Below, one piece after another: positions 1-8,675 of a stretch of 64,000 nucleotides of DNA. Below the pieces are notes generated by a model. That model was not told where the DNA came from. It was given only the letters and a program-made list of their open reading frames with translations, and searched no databases. Numbering within the stretch: position 1 is the first letter of the stretch; each line of letters begins with the position of its first letter. The DNA is from Bin5 sp965208965 (GTDB lineage: Bacteria > Chloroflexota > Anaerolineae > Caldilineales > Caldilineaceae): the NCBI GenBank assembly GCA_965208965.1, contig OZ242384.1:558001-622000 (forward strand), in the 5' to 3' direction. Both the position numbers and the translations under genes were made by a program.

Positions 1-101
1 TACGTGAAAACGGTCGAATCGTCCACCAGGAACACCGGTACGGACTGAGCAGCTGGGGACATGCCGACGGGCTCCCGGGTCAGCAGAAAATGGGACTAGC
101 C

Positions 102-839
102 TTACTTTTGTTCGCGGGCGGCTCGCACCTGCTCGTAGGTCTCCGGTCCGGGGGGATAGTATTTGCCGGGTATAACGCCTTCAGCCAGGATGCGGTTCTT
201 GATCATCTCCTCGGCTTCCTCATGCACCTCGGTCAACTCGACGCACTCTTCGGCGAACCAGGAGGGTACGACGACCACACCGTCGGCGTCGCCTACGAGG
301 ACATCGCCGGGGCGGACGAGGGCGCCGCCACACTGGACGTCGACGTTTTCCTGGGCGGGGATGGCGTAGGGGACGCCGCCGAGGGGGGTGCGATCGCGGG
401 CGTAGATGATGAGGCCGTAGTCCTCCTGCACCATGATATCGAGGTCGCGGATGCCGCCGTCGGTGACGACGCCGTCGGCGTTGGTCATCTTGAGCTGGAG
501 CGCTTTGACGTCGCCGAAGATGCAGGGGCGGGCATCGCCCATGACGTCGCAAACGAGGACGTCACCTGGGCCGCAGCGGCCCATGGCCTTGTACTCGGGG
601 GAATTCTCGCCGATTTGCACTTCGGCCTGCAGGTCGGGGCGGGGCGGCAGATAGCGCAGCGTGCGGGCGCGTGCGGCGAGAGTTTGGCCGGGCGTGCAGA
701 GGCGCACATCCTGCATGAAGGGCAATGGGACGCCGGCGTAGCGATGGACGGAGTTCCATACGGTGGCGACCGGCAGTTTCTTGAAGCGGTCCAGAATGTG
801 CTGCGGCACTTCGACCGGTGAGAAGGAGCGTTCGGTCAT
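102..839 (-). CDS. RraA/HMG-aldolase family protein
   Basis: A 245-residue protein of the RraA-like fold family, which includes 4-hydroxy-4-methyl-2-oxoglutarate/oxaloacetate aldolases and regulators of RNase E. The family signature is visible: GVVTDGGIRD at residues 123-132, where R131 and D132 match the substrate- and metal-binding Arg-Asp pair of the aldolases, and DADGVVVVP at 184-192. The protein is longer than a minimal RraA (about 160 residues) at both ends, which is usual for the catabolic members. The ATG is preceded by AGGAG at a good distance (reverse strand, just above 839). It is transcribed leftwards, away from the MFS gene. A role in degrading a carboxylic or aromatic acid is more likely than RNase regulation, but the substrate cannot be read from the sequence. 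Confidence 0.85.
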   Translation of the reverse strand: MTERSFSPVEVPQHILDRFKKLPVATVWNSVHRYAGVPLPFMQDVRLCTPGQTLAARARTLRYLPPRPDLQAEVQIGENSPEYKAMGRCGPGDVLVCDVMGDARPCIFGDVKALQLKMTNADGVVTDGGIRDLDIMVQEDYGLIIYARDRTPLGGVPYAIPAQENVDVQCGGALVRPGDVLVGDADGVVVVPSWFAEECVELTEVHEEAEEMIKNRILAEGVIPGKYYPPGPETYEQVRAAREQK

Positions 840-1235
840 CGGGTGTCTCCTGGTAGGGTGTGTACTAGGTTATGTGCTATGCGCTGAGCGCGTTCAGATA
901 GAGGGATAACATTGCATAGGAGTCGCAGGACGCGTTAGACGGGGCCGACATCTGCGCGAGCCAGGGGACAGTTTTGCCCCTGGTCGGGAACTATAAGAAT
1001 GCAGAGTCTGGGGGAGGCCCCAGTCCCGCCGTGATCATACCCGATAACGGGCGAAATACCTATCAGAAAGGGTGGTTGGATTCGGTCCAAAGTGGAGACA
1101 GTTTCGGTTGGTCCTGAGCGCAGGTCAGGGACGAGTGACCGTTTGCAGCGGTGGGAATTCTCTGGGCCGATTTCAATGCGGAGGCGAATTCAGTGTAAGA
1201 TAGACAGATCGTGCCCACTACGGAAAATCCCCTCC
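840..1235. other. intergenic region between divergent genes
   Basis: About 400 bases separate the leftward RraA-like gene from the rightward MFS gene, so both promoters must lie here. A TAAGAT at 1197-1202 could be a -10 for the MFS gene, but I see no convincing -35 at the right distance. The reading frame of the MFS gene is open back to 1092, but residues encoded before 1236 do not look like transporter sequence. No RNA gene or repeat is recognised. Confidence 0.4.
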
Positions 1236-2618
1236 ATGAAATCGAGTGAATCCACGCCAGCCGCCGCCGCGACGCAGTCGCAGTGGGGTCTGCTGATCGC
1301 CCTGATGATACCGGTCGGTATGGCGACGATGAATATGTCGATGTTCGGCGTGGCGCTGCCGACGGTTCGGGATGCGTTCGCTGTGGAAGCAGACATGGTG
1401 GCCTGGCTGTTGGCGGCTTACAGTCTGCCGTTCGTTATATTCATGCCCTTGTACGGCAAACTGGGGGACAGCCTAGGCAAGGCGCGTCTTTTCCAGAGCG
1501 GAATCGTATTCTTTTTCGCCGGATCCGTCATTTGTATGCTGGCGGGGAGCTTGCCGCAGCTCCTGATCGGCCGCGTTCTGCAAGGGATGGGCACGGCCGG
1601 CTACTACCCCCTTTGCATCGCCATTATCGCGGAGCGTTTCCCGGCGGCGCAGCGGGGCAGGGCGATGGGAACGTGGAGTTCGGTTGCGCCGGGCGCGTCG
1701 ACGTTGGGGCCGTTGTTGGGCGGGTTTGCGGTCGTTAATTTCGGCTGGAACTACGTCTTCGTTCCAAGCCTACTGGTAGCGCTCATCGCACTTTGGGCGG
1801 CTTACCGGCGCGTGCCGTCGCAGCGCCCCATTCGCGGGGAAGGTCTGCAGGCGTTCGACTGGCTGGGCGCGGCCTTGCTGGGGGGCGCGCTTGTCTTTGC
1901 CATCTTCTACCTCTCGAGCCGCTTGGTAACGGGTGTCGAACCGCTGCGGGACTGGCGATTGCTGGCGGCCGCGGTCGGATTCGGGCTGTTGTTCTGGCGG
2001 AGGGAGGGCCGGACACCACGGCCGCTTGTCAATTTTTCTCTCTACCGGCGCAAAAATTTCGGGGTTGCCTCGCTAGCGGCCGGCTTCCGAATGGTGATCA
2101 TGCACACGGCCAACTTTTTGAATGTACTGTTTCTGACCGATGTATACGGGTTGGATGCAATTGAACTGGGCATTTTCACGACGATCTTTTCCGGCGCGAT
2201 ATTTGCCACGACCCAGTTGGGAGGTCAACTGTCGGACCGGGTGCACGGCCGCTGGATAGTGGGCGGGAGCTTCGCGATCATGATCTGTTCCCTGGCTGGC
2301 CTGGCACTGTTCCCGATGCCGCTGTTGGGGGCAGCAGCGTTTATGCCGACGCAGTCGCTGGCGGGAGGGTTGGCGATGGCTGCGCTTCACCGTGCGGCGA
2401 TGGAGGAAATCCCCATTGAAGAGAGCGGTTCTGCGGCCGGGTTATACAGCACAGCGCGATTTGGCGGAGGCGTCGTCGGCGCGACGATCGCAGGGGTGGC
2501 GCTGCAGCAGTCACTCCTGTTTGCCCCGGGGGCGTTGGAGGCTTACCAGTGGGTATTTGGGATGGTTGCCGTGGTCAGTCTGGCGAGTTTGGCAGTTGCG
2601 TGGAGGCTGGAGCGGTGA
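1236..2618 (+). CDS. MFS transporter, DHA2-like drug/solute exporter
   Basis: A 460-residue integral membrane protein of the major facilitator superfamily. The ATG at 1236 is chosen because it lies just before the first membrane helix; the open frame upstream encodes soluble, Arg-rich sequence. The motif A loop GKLGDSLGKAR lies at about residues 74-84 between helices 2 and 3. A glycine-rich stretch near the C terminus (RFGGGVVGATIAG) resembles exporter motif C. Length and the early helices fit the DHA1/DHA2 proton-antiporter groups. It stands alone, divergent from the RraA-like gene, with a copy of the dispersed CTGCAG repeat two bases after its stop. The substrate is unknown. Confidence 0.85.
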   Translation: MKSSESTPAAAATQSQWGLLIALMIPVGMATMNMSMFGVALPTVRDAFAVEADMVAWLLAAYSLPFVIFMPLYGKLGDSLGKARLFQSGIVFFFAGSVICMLAGSLPQLLIGRVLQGMGTAGYYPLCIAIIAERFPAAQRGRAMGTWSSVAPGASTLGPLLGGFAVVNFGWNYVFVPSLLVALIALWAAYRRVPSQRPIRGEGLQAFDWLGAALLGGALVFAIFYLSSRLVTGVEPLRDWRLLAAAVGFGLLFWRREGRTPRPLVNFSLYRRKNFGVASLAAGFRMVIMHTANFLNVLFLTDVYGLDAIELGIFTTIFSGAIFATTQLGGQLSDRVHGRWIVGGSFAIMICSLAGLALFPMPLLGAAAFMPTQSLAGGLAMAALHRAAMEEIPIEESGSAAGLYSTARFGGGVVGATIAGVALQQSLLFAPGALEAYQWVFGMVAVVSLASLAVAWRLER

Positions 2619-2619
2619 A

Positions 2620-2640
2620 CTGCAGTGATCGGTGGTCAGT
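2620..2640 (+). repeat. dispersed CTGCAG...GGTCAGT repeat, copy 1
   Basis: CTGCAGTGATCGGTGGTCAG begins two bases after the MFS stop codon. It is a variant of the CTGCAGTGGTTAGTGGTCAG repeat found at several other gene boundaries in this window. Confidence 0.65.
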
Positions 2641-2744
2641 TATCAAAACTGCGAGGGTCAAGGATCCGGCCTGAGACTAGGGTGGCTGCTTGCCGGAAAG
2701 CCGGATGGCGCCTGCTCTGTTGAGACGAATGAGAGAAGATTCCT

Positions 2745-3554
2745 TCACTTCTTTACGGCAATCAGTGTAATTGCACCCAGGTTTGACGCGTACTGGCGAA
2801 AGACTGAACGCATCTTGAGGATGCGGCGCCGGGCCGCGGGGGTCGTCGCCACTTTGAAGAGAAAGCGCAGTGTGCGCGGCAAGCCTTCATCTTTGATGAA
2901 GCGGGCTGGCTCCAATAGATGCATTGGAGCGGTTACCTTTGTTTCTACCTGGAATCCGTTTTCATTGAGCAGTGTTTTCCACTCGGTAGGCGTCAGCGGC
3001 CTGGCGCCGACGCGTATAGCGTCCGAGAGAGTCTTGTTGATTTCAGATTTTTTCTCTTCGGCCATGTCGTCCGGCACCAGGCTGAGCTCGTGGATTCCGT
3101 AACGACCGCCGGTCTGTAACAGGCGCGCGGCTTCGGTCACGATGGACGCCTTGTGTCCAGGCGTTTGCATCGAGAGCATTGCTTCGCCGTAAACCACTGT
3201 TGCGGCGGCATCCGGCAAGCCGGTGTCCTCTGCGCGACCGACCAGGCACCTCCGATCAGGCCCTTCCAGATAGCTTTGCACCTGTTGTGCGGCGGCTTCG
3301 TCCCTTTCGACGCCGGTATAGGAGAGGGGATTGCGCTCCAGCGTTTCGCGGGCGGTCACGCCTAGTCCTGGGGCGAATTCGATCACGTGATCGGTCCCCT
3401 GAATGTTCAGCGCTTCCAGCATTTGCTGGGTCAGCTCAAGTCCACCGGGTCGCAGAACACGCTTTCCCATTTGGGCCAAGAGCCAGTGGCCGGGCATCTG
3501 GTTGTAGTCCAGTCCGCGGCCAGGCAGGTTTGGATCCAGATCTGTCTGTGTCAT
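2745..3554 (-). CDS. class I SAM-dependent methyltransferase
   Basis: A 269-residue methyltransferase. The SAM-binding motif I is visible as IEFAPGLGV at residues 58-66, followed by an acidic residue ending strand 2 (VERDE). The C-terminal half carries the usual substrate-binding cap. The start is the ATG whose protein begins MTQTDLDPN: it is four bases after the stop of hyuB, and the open frame further upstream overlaps hyuB and is not methyltransferase-like. It is therefore the last gene of the leftward operon clpS - molybdopterin-domain - hyuA - small membrane protein - hyuB - methyltransferase. It resembles generic type-11 methyltransferases; a small-molecule or quinone substrate is possible, but nothing fixes it. 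Confidence 0.8.
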   Translation of the reverse strand: MTQTDLDPNLPGRGLDYNQMPGHWLLAQMGKRVLRPGGLELTQQMLEALNIQGTDHVIEFAPGLGVTARETLERNPLSYTGVERDEAAAQQVQSYLEGPDRRCLVGRAEDTGLPDAAATVVYGEAMLSMQTPGHKASIVTEAARLLQTGGRYGIHELSLVPDDMAEEKKSEINKTLSDAIRVGARPLTPTEWKTLLNENGFQVETKVTAPMHLLEPARFIKDEGLPRTLRFLFKVATTPAARRRILKMRSVFRQYASNLGAITLIAVKK

Positions 3555-3558
3555 CGTG

Positions 3559-5241
3559 TCAATCCCCTTCGCTGCTGGTATTCGTCTTTTCTCCCCAGCC
3601 GCCGCCGCCGGGTGTTTCGATGCGCAGGCGCTGGCCGGGTTGCATGCGGCGGGTGACTTTGGAGGAGAGCTCTTCCTCTGAGCCGTCGGTATCGATGAGG
3701 AGATTGCGGCCCGGTGCGGCCGGGTCGCCTCCGGCCAGGCCCCAGGGGGCGATGGCGCGGCGTTCGCTGAGAATGGTAGCGGTCGTGGGCCGCAGGATTT
3801 CGTATTCGCGCACGATGCCGTCGCCGCCTTGATGCGTTCCGGCGCCGCCACTGCCGCGGCGCAGGTGGTAACGGGTCAGGCGGAGCGGGTAGGCCATTTC
3901 GAGGGCTTCGACGGGCGTGTTGAGCGTGTTGCTCATGTGGACGTGGGCGCCGCTGAAGCCGTCGCCCTGCGGGTGGGCTCCCATGCCCCCGCCGAGCGTC
4001 TCGTAGTAGGTCCAGGGCGAGCCGTCGGCATTTTCACCCCCCATTGTACAGTTATTCATGGTGCCCTGGCCGGCCGCGGCGATGCGGTCGGGGAGGGCCT
4101 GCGCGAGCGCGCCGAACACGGCGTCGGTGATGCGCTGGGAGGTCTCGACGTTGCCGCCGGCTACGGCAGCGGGCGGGCGGGCATTGACGAGGCAGCCGGC
4201 CGGCGCGTCGACCTGGACGGGGCCAAAGCAGCCGGCGTTCACCGGCACTTCTTCACCGACGAGGCAGCGGACGACGTAGTAGCAGGCCGACCTGGTCACG
4301 CTGAGAGGGGCGTTGAGGGAGCCGAAAATACTGGGACAGGTGCCGCTGAAATCCAGAGTCACCGTCTCGCCGCTGATCGTGGCGGTTACGCGGATGGGCG
4401 CGGGGGTTGTTTGTCCGTCAACGACCGATTCGATGGGATCTTCGAAGGTGTAGCCGCCGTCGGGCCAGGTGCGTATGGCTGCGCGGGTGAGGCGTTCACT
4501 GTATTGCTGCAGATGGCCGGCGTAGGCCAGAAGCTCGGCGCCGCCGTGGCGGGCAGCCAGTTCGTGGAGGCGGCGGTCGCCGACGGCGTGGGCGGCGCGT
4601 TGGGCGGCGAGGTCGCCGCGGCGCTCGTCGGGCGTGCGCACGTTGCGCAGGATCAGTTCGAGCAGGGACTCAACCAGCTCGCCCCCTTCGTAAAGCTTCA
4701 AAGGCGGGATGATGATGCCCTCCTGGTAGAGCTCGGTGGAGAGGGGAAGGGAACCGGGCGACATGCCGCCGACGTCGGCGTGATGGGCGCGGCTGGCGGC
4801 GAAAAAGTGGGGGGCGGAGGGCGAGGAGAGAGGGGGGACGAGTGAGGCGTGAGAGACTTCGTTCTCGGCTCCACTTAAGACGCTTCCTCCTTGGTGTTCG
4901 CCTTGCGTCTCGGGCAGGAAGACGGGGGAGACGAGGGTGATATCGGGCAGGTGGGAGCCGCCGAAATAGGGATCATTGAGAACGACAACATCACCCGGCT
5001 GCCAGTGGTCGAATACGGCGAGGGCGGCGGCGACGCTGTCTGGCATAGCGCCGAGGTGGGCGGGGATGTGTGCGGCCTGGGCAACGAGACGCCCGGAGCC
5101 GTCAAAGAGCGCGCAGGAGAAGTCGAGGCGTTCTTTTATGTTGGGTGAGTAGCTTGTGCGCTGGAGGGTGATGCCCATCTCCTCGGAGATGCCGCTATAA
5201 CGATGGCGGTATAGTTCGAGGGTGATGGGATCGGGAGCCAT
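3559..5241 (-). CDS. hydantoinase B/oxoprolinase family protein
   Basis: A 560-residue HyuB-type subunit that would pair with HyuA encoded upstream in the same operon to form an ATP-dependent N-methylhydantoinase, oxoprolinase or acetone-carboxylase-like enzyme. Family landmarks are GITLQRTSYSPNIKERLDFSCA near residues 23-44 (broken here for length), the NDPYFGGSHLPD block at 89-100, AASRAHHADVGG at 148-159, and a glycine-rich C terminus ending GPPGGGGWGE-like (TPGGGGWGE). The block between VFLP and HFFAAS, about residues 110-145, is a Ser/Pro/Gly-rich insertion that other family members lack, and its DNA resembles a dispersed intergenic repeat (see findings). The frame stays open through it. 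The exact substrate is not deducible. Confidence 0.9.
   Translation of the reverse strand: MAPDPITLELYRHRYSGISEEMGITLQRTSYSPNIKERLDFSCALFDGSGRLVAQAAHIPAHLGAMPDSVAAALAVFDHWQPGDVVVLNDPYFGGSHLPDITLVSPVFLPETQGEHQGGSVLSGAENEVSHASLVPPLSSPSAPHFFAASRAHHADVGGMSPGSLPLSTELYQEGIIIPPLKLYEGGELVESLLELILRNVRTPDERRGDLAAQRAAHAVGDRRLHELAARHGGAELLAYAGHLQQYSERLTRAAIRTWPDGGYTFEDPIESVVDGQTTPAPIRVTATISGETVTLDFSGTCPSIFGSLNAPLSVTRSACYYVVRCLVGEEVPVNAGCFGPVQVDAPAGCLVNARPPAAVAGGNVETSQRITDAVFGALAQALPDRIAAAGQGTMNNCTMGGENADGSPWTYYETLGGGMGAHPQGDGFSGAHVHMSNTLNTPVEALEMAYPLRLTRYHLRRGSGGAGTHQGGDGIVREYEILRPTTATILSERRAIAPWGLAGGDPAAPGRNLLIDTDGSEEELSSKVTRRMQPGQRLRIETPGGGGWGEKTNTSSEGD
4807..4911 (-). repeat. repeat-like insertion inside hyuB
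   Basis: This stretch encodes about 35 low-complexity residues inserted in a conserved HyuB block. On the plus strand it contains GGCGAGGAGAGAGGGGGGAC followed by GAGTGAGGCGTGAGAG, closely resembling the intergenic stretch at 36616-36650 (GGCGAGGAGAGAGTGGAGAG, then AAGTGAGGAGTGAG). An in-frame repeat insertion is inferred. Confidence 0.5.
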
Positions 5242-5244
5242 GGA

Positions 5245-5272
5245 CTGCAGTAGTCAATGATCAGTAGTCAGT
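5245..5272 (+). repeat. dispersed CTGCAG...GGTCAGT repeat, copy 2
   Basis: CTGCAGTAGTCAATGATCAG then TAGTCAGT, directly upstream of the hyuB start codon and inside the leftward operon. It is the same family as the copies at 2620, 13635, 19305, 36697 and 60080. Confidence 0.65.
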
Positions 5273-5293
5273 CGAGTCGCCGGCATGCGGACT

Positions 5294-5827
5294 TCAGGCG
5301 TGGGATTCCTGGGATTGGGCCCAGGAGAGGACTCGCAGGCCGAACAGGATGAGGAGGGCGGCGACGGCGGTCCAGACCCAAAAGCGGAAGAAGGCGCCGC
5401 GGAGAGCCCATTGCGCGGCGAGGGCGTCGTTGATCGACTTGGGGTAGACCAGTTCGTGGCGTTCGTCGATTGCCACGTTGGTGAAGTTCTGTGTGCGGCC
5501 GTCGGGCCAAAGGACTTTCATCTCAAGCACTTCTTCATTTTCTTCAAGGTCGAAGACAGCTGTGCGGTTGGCAGCGTCGATCTGTCCTTCTAAAGTTTCG
5601 AATTCAAGGACAAGGGAGAGCGTCGCGCCGTCGGTGGCGTGGATGTCATCCTCGGGGACGGTGAAGGCGACCCAGTGATGGCCCTCCGGCACGTCGGCTG
5701 CGTAGATTTCGGCGTCGGGGAAGCCGACTTCGAGCGCGTCGCGGACCGGGATCCAAAGCAGAAGAGCGGCCACAATCAGCGGCAGCAGGAAGAGCAGAAG
5801 ACGTTGCTGGGAAGTAAGTGTCACCAT
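5294..5827 (-). CDS. small membrane protein of unknown function in hydantoinase operon
   Basis: A 177-residue protein not recognised as a known family. It has a hydrophobic N-terminal segment (residues about 9-26, LLLFLLPLIVAALLLWI), a soluble, acidic, probably beta-rich middle of about 115 residues, and a second membrane segment near the C terminus (VWTAVAALLILFGLRVL). Both termini would be on the cytoplasmic face with an extracytoplasmic middle, or the first segment could be a signal anchor. It lies between hyuA and hyuB in the same direction, so it is probably co-transcribed; its position between two subunits of one enzyme is unusual. A GGAG lies upstream of the ATG. Confidence 0.65.
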   Translation of the reverse strand: MVTLTSQQRLLLFLLPLIVAALLLWIPVRDALEVGFPDAEIYAADVPEGHHWVAFTVPEDDIHATDGATLSLVLEFETLEGQIDAANRTAVFDLEENEEVLEMKVLWPDGRTQNFTNVAIDERHELVYPKSINDALAAQWALRGAFFRFWVWTAVAALLILFGLRVLSWAQSQESHA

Positions 5828-5943
5828 CGTTCAACTCCGAAATAAGGCCTTTTTCGTAATGTGGTATCCGGTTCCCGGTTGCCCGGCGGAGCCCCTTGGA
5901 CATCCGGAACGTATCATAACACAGCAAGACCGCAAGACCAGCT

Positions 5944-8115
5944 TCAACTGCCGGCGCGCGCCAGCAAGAGATTGTGACGTTCGTCGACGCTGGCCGACCA
6001 GCCGGGCGCGACAACAGTGGTGGTGTCGAACTGGAAGACAATCGCGGGGCCGTCAAGGCGGTTGCCGGGCCGCAAGCGAAGGCGGTCATAACAGACGGTG
6101 GGGGAGGAGCCGTTGGGGCCAAACCAGACCCGCTTGGCGGCCACGCGGGCTGCCTCTGGGTCGGGGTGGTCGAGGGGTTCCTGCGGCAGACTCAGCGCGG
6201 CGCCGGGTCCGGCGCCGCGCAGGCGGACAGCGACGGATTCGACGGTTTCGGAGCGCATGGCGTAGCCGTAACGGGCATCGTGGGCGGCGTGAAAGGCTTC
6301 GATGGAACGCTGCACGGCTGCCGATGCTTGCGCCGAGTCCGGCGCGGGCAGGTCCAGGGGAACGGAAAGCTCATAGCTTTGCCCGCGATAGCGCAGGTCC
6401 ATTGAGGCTTCCAGTGCGGGCGCGTCGACTCCTTCGGCGGCCAGCACGGCTTTCACCCGCTCTTCCAGCGCCGCGGATAATTCTTGCAGAGGCGCAGGTT
6501 CCTGCGCCAGGCTGACCGCCTCGATCAAAAGGGCCTGGGAGGATTCGTGGACGACATCGGCGATCAACAGGCCCAGGGCGCTGAGAACGCCGGGGCTGGG
6601 GGGTAGAAGGATGCGGGGAATGCCGAGAGCGTCGGCCAGGTCACAGGCGTGAAGCGGGCCGGCGCCGCCGAAGGGCACGAGTGTGAAGGTACGCGGGTCG
6701 AAGCCGCGTTCGACTGAGACGCGGCGCAAGGCCCGTTCCATGCGGGCATTGGCGACCTGGATGACGCCGAGAGCCGCTTCGTGGACAGAGAGTCCGCCCA
6801 GCCGTGCGCCCAAGCCGGTCAGGGCTGCACCGGCCGCGGCGACATCGAGCTCCATTGCGCCGCTGCCGCCGAGAAACTGTCCGGCATCAAGGCGCCCGAG
6901 GACGAGATTGGCGTCGGTCACCGTCGGCTGCTGGCCGCCGCGTGCGTAGCAGACGGGGCCGGGCACGGCGCCGGCGCTCTCAGGTCCGACGCGCAGGCCG
7001 CCGCCGGCGTCGACGCGAGCGAGGCTGCCGCCGCCTGCGCCGACGGTGTGAATGTCGATGACGGGCAGGCGCAGGGGCAGACCGGCCACTTCGCTTTCGG
7101 TGGTGCGGGGGACGCGGCCGGGGCAAAGAGCGACGTCGGTGCTGGTGCCGCCCATGTCGAAGGTAATGATGCGCGGGGCTTGCCGGCCCGATTCTTGACC
7201 AGTGGTCAGTGGCGAATTCTGACCGGCGGGCGGCGGCATGTCTTCGACGCCGGCAAGCTGCGCCAATCGAAATGCGCCGACGACGCCGCCTGCGGGTCCG
7301 CTGAGGACGAGGCGCGCCGGTTCGCGCGCGGCCTGGGAAGCGCCGATGGCGCCGCCGTTGGACTGCATGACGCGGATGGGAAGGCTGGCCCGCTGCTGAT
7401 CCGTGTTTTGGGGGCGCTCGCCAGCGGCTTCGGCCAGGGCGTCGGTAAGATGCTCAAGGTAGCTGCCTACGAGCGGAAGCAGGTAGGCGTTGATGACGGT
7501 AGTAGCGGTGCGCTCATACTCGCGATATTCGGGCAGGATGTCGCTGCTGAGCGAAACTACGAGGTCGGGACAGGCGCGACGCAGGATCTGGGCGGCGCGG
7601 CGTTCGTGCTGGGGATTGCGAAAACTGTGGAGGAAGCAGAGGGCGAGACTTTGGGGCGCGGCGGCGTTGATCTCGGCGGCGGTAAGGGCCAGGGCATCCT
7701 CGTCCAGGGGGGTGAGGATATCGCCGCTAACGTCGAGCCGCTCCACGGCCTCGAAACGAAGATCTGCATCAACGAGCGGGTGCGGCCGCTCCTGGTGGAG
7801 GGCGTAGAGATGCGGCCGGTTCTGGCGGCCGATTTCGATAACATCGACGAAGCCGGCAGTGGTCAGCAGGGCGGTACGTGCGCCGCGGCGTTCAAGTAGA
7901 GCGTTGGTGGCGATGGTCGTACCATGCACGAGCTCGGCGTCAACGGGAGTGTCTGCGGCGGACACGATGCCGAGGTGAGTCAGGCCGGCCAGGATGGCGC
8001 GGCTTTGGTCCTCGGGCGTCGTCGCCTCTTTGTGCACCTGAAGACGGCCATCTTGCATGAGGACGAAGTCGGTAAATGTTCCACCAACGTCGATTCCAAC
8101 CAGGGTCGTGGGCAT
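5944..8115 (-). CDS. hydantoinase A/oxoprolinase family protein
   Basis: A 723-residue HyuA-type ATPase subunit of the acetate/sugar kinase-Hsp70-actin fold. The start is the ATG giving MPTTLVGIDVGGTFTDFVL, with the N-terminal phosphate-binding motif at residues 7-18; upstream open sequence is not homologous. Later landmarks are HGTTIATNALLERRGART, the internal phosphate-2 motif ITFDMGGTSTDVAL, and VPFGGAGPLHACDLA. It couples ATP hydrolysis to ring opening or carboxylation together with HyuB. Between the GGVVGAFRLAQLAGV block and ITFDMGG there is an insertion of roughly 20 residues (PPPAGQNSPLTTGQESGRQ) coded partly by a dispersed repeat. The preceding gene ends 38 bases upstream, supporting one operon. 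Confidence 0.92.
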   Translation of the reverse strand: MPTTLVGIDVGGTFTDFVLMQDGRLQVHKEATTPEDQSRAILAGLTHLGIVSAADTPVDAELVHGTTIATNALLERRGARTALLTTAGFVDVIEIGRQNRPHLYALHQERPHPLVDADLRFEAVERLDVSGDILTPLDEDALALTAAEINAAAPQSLALCFLHSFRNPQHERRAAQILRRACPDLVVSLSSDILPEYREYERTATTVINAYLLPLVGSYLEHLTDALAEAAGERPQNTDQQRASLPIRVMQSNGGAIGASQAAREPARLVLSGPAGGVVGAFRLAQLAGVEDMPPPAGQNSPLTTGQESGRQAPRIITFDMGGTSTDVALCPGRVPRTTESEVAGLPLRLPVIDIHTVGAGGGSLARVDAGGGLRVGPESAGAVPGPVCYARGGQQPTVTDANLVLGRLDAGQFLGGSGAMELDVAAAGAALTGLGARLGGLSVHEAALGVIQVANARMERALRRVSVERGFDPRTFTLVPFGGAGPLHACDLADALGIPRILLPPSPGVLSALGLLIADVVHESSQALLIEAVSLAQEPAPLQELSAALEERVKAVLAAEGVDAPALEASMDLRYRGQSYELSVPLDLPAPDSAQASAAVQRSIEAFHAAHDARYGYAMRSETVESVAVRLRGAGPGAALSLPQEPLDHPDPEAARVAAKRVWFGPNGSSPTVCYDRLRLRPGNRLDGPAIVFQFDTTTVVAPGWSASVDERHNLLLARAGS
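7195..7223 (+). repeat. dispersed GTGGTCAGTGG repeat inside hyuA
   Basis: TTGACCAGTGGTCAGTGGCG in the coding sequence of hyuA (residues about 297-308) matches the core of the intergenic CTGCAGTGGTTAGTGGTCAG repeats. It keeps the reading frame. Confidence 0.5.
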
Positions 8116-8153
8116 CGTGAAAGTTCCTGAAAGTGTGGGGCGGGCGAAACCTG

Positions 8154-8675
8154 TCAGCCGTCCGAGATAACGCGCACGTGCGCCACCCATTTTACCTGAC
8201 GCAGGGCATCGTCGGTCTCGCTGGGAACGATGAGGCGGACAAGCCCGTCGGCGCGTGTCAGGGGCTGGCCGTCGAGTGTATGAGCGAGAAGGATGGGGCG
8301 CGACGTGGGCACGGCCAGCTCGGTCCGCAGCGCGCGCGTGCCAAAGCCATCGCCGCTGACCACTTCGACCTGCGACCATTCACCGGGCCAGAGCAGGTTG
8401 ATAAGATCGAGCAGGCGGAGACCGGTGAAGGAGAAAGGTCCTGACGTGCCGTGGCCGGTGGAGACGATGTAACAGTTTGGCACGGTAACTTGGAGGGGGG
8501 TCGACAGCCTTTCCGGGAGGCGGTCTGCCGGGATGAAATCGAGGCTGCGCAGAGCGGCCGGGGCGATGCGGCGGGAAGAACCATCCGGCAGGTGAACGGT
8601 CATATCGGCGTCGTGGGACGGCGGCAGGGGGTTGGGCTCGTGTGAATGGGGGGCGAGCGGGTCGTGGACTGTCAC
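8154..8675 (-). CDS. sulfite-oxidase-like molybdopterin-binding domain protein
   Basis: A 173-residue protein whose layout fits the oxidoreductase molybdopterin-binding domain: PLQVTVPNCYIVSTGHG near the middle, then FTGLRLLDLINLL (the G(V/L)xLxxLL block), a VVSGDGFGTRAL strand, a glycine/proline turn, and GLVRLIVPSETDDALRQVKWVAHVRV, which matches the family's RLVVP...VKW.xxI pattern. A Cys is present in the NCYIVSTG segment, but I cannot be sure it is the molybdenum ligand. There is no signal peptide, so it is probably cytoplasmic. The start is a GTG overlapping the clpS stop by three bases (GTGA), indicating translational coupling. An alternative is a degenerate domain without cofactor. Confidence 0.55.
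   Translation of the reverse strand: MTVHDPLAPHSHEPNPLPPSHDADMTVHLPDGSSRRIAPAALRSLDFIPADRLPERLSTPLQVTVPNCYIVSTGHGTSGPFSFTGLRLLDLINLLWPGEWSQVEVVSGDGFGTRALRTELAVPTSRPILLAHTLDGQPLTRADGLVRLIVPSETDDALRQVKWVAHVRVISDG

Noticed and set aside
90..821. 243-codon open frame on the plus strand opposite the RraA-like gene
   Set aside because: Its Gly/Ala/Asp/Val-rich composition is the antisense reflection of a high-GC gene; the opposite strand carries family motifs and a Shine-Dalgarno.
3829..4845. 338-codon plus-strand frame opposite hyuB
   Set aside because: Antisense shadow; no recognisable domain, and the hyuB frame is conserved.
6781..7899. 372-codon plus-strand frame opposite hyuA
   Set aside because: Antisense shadow of a clear HyuA protein.
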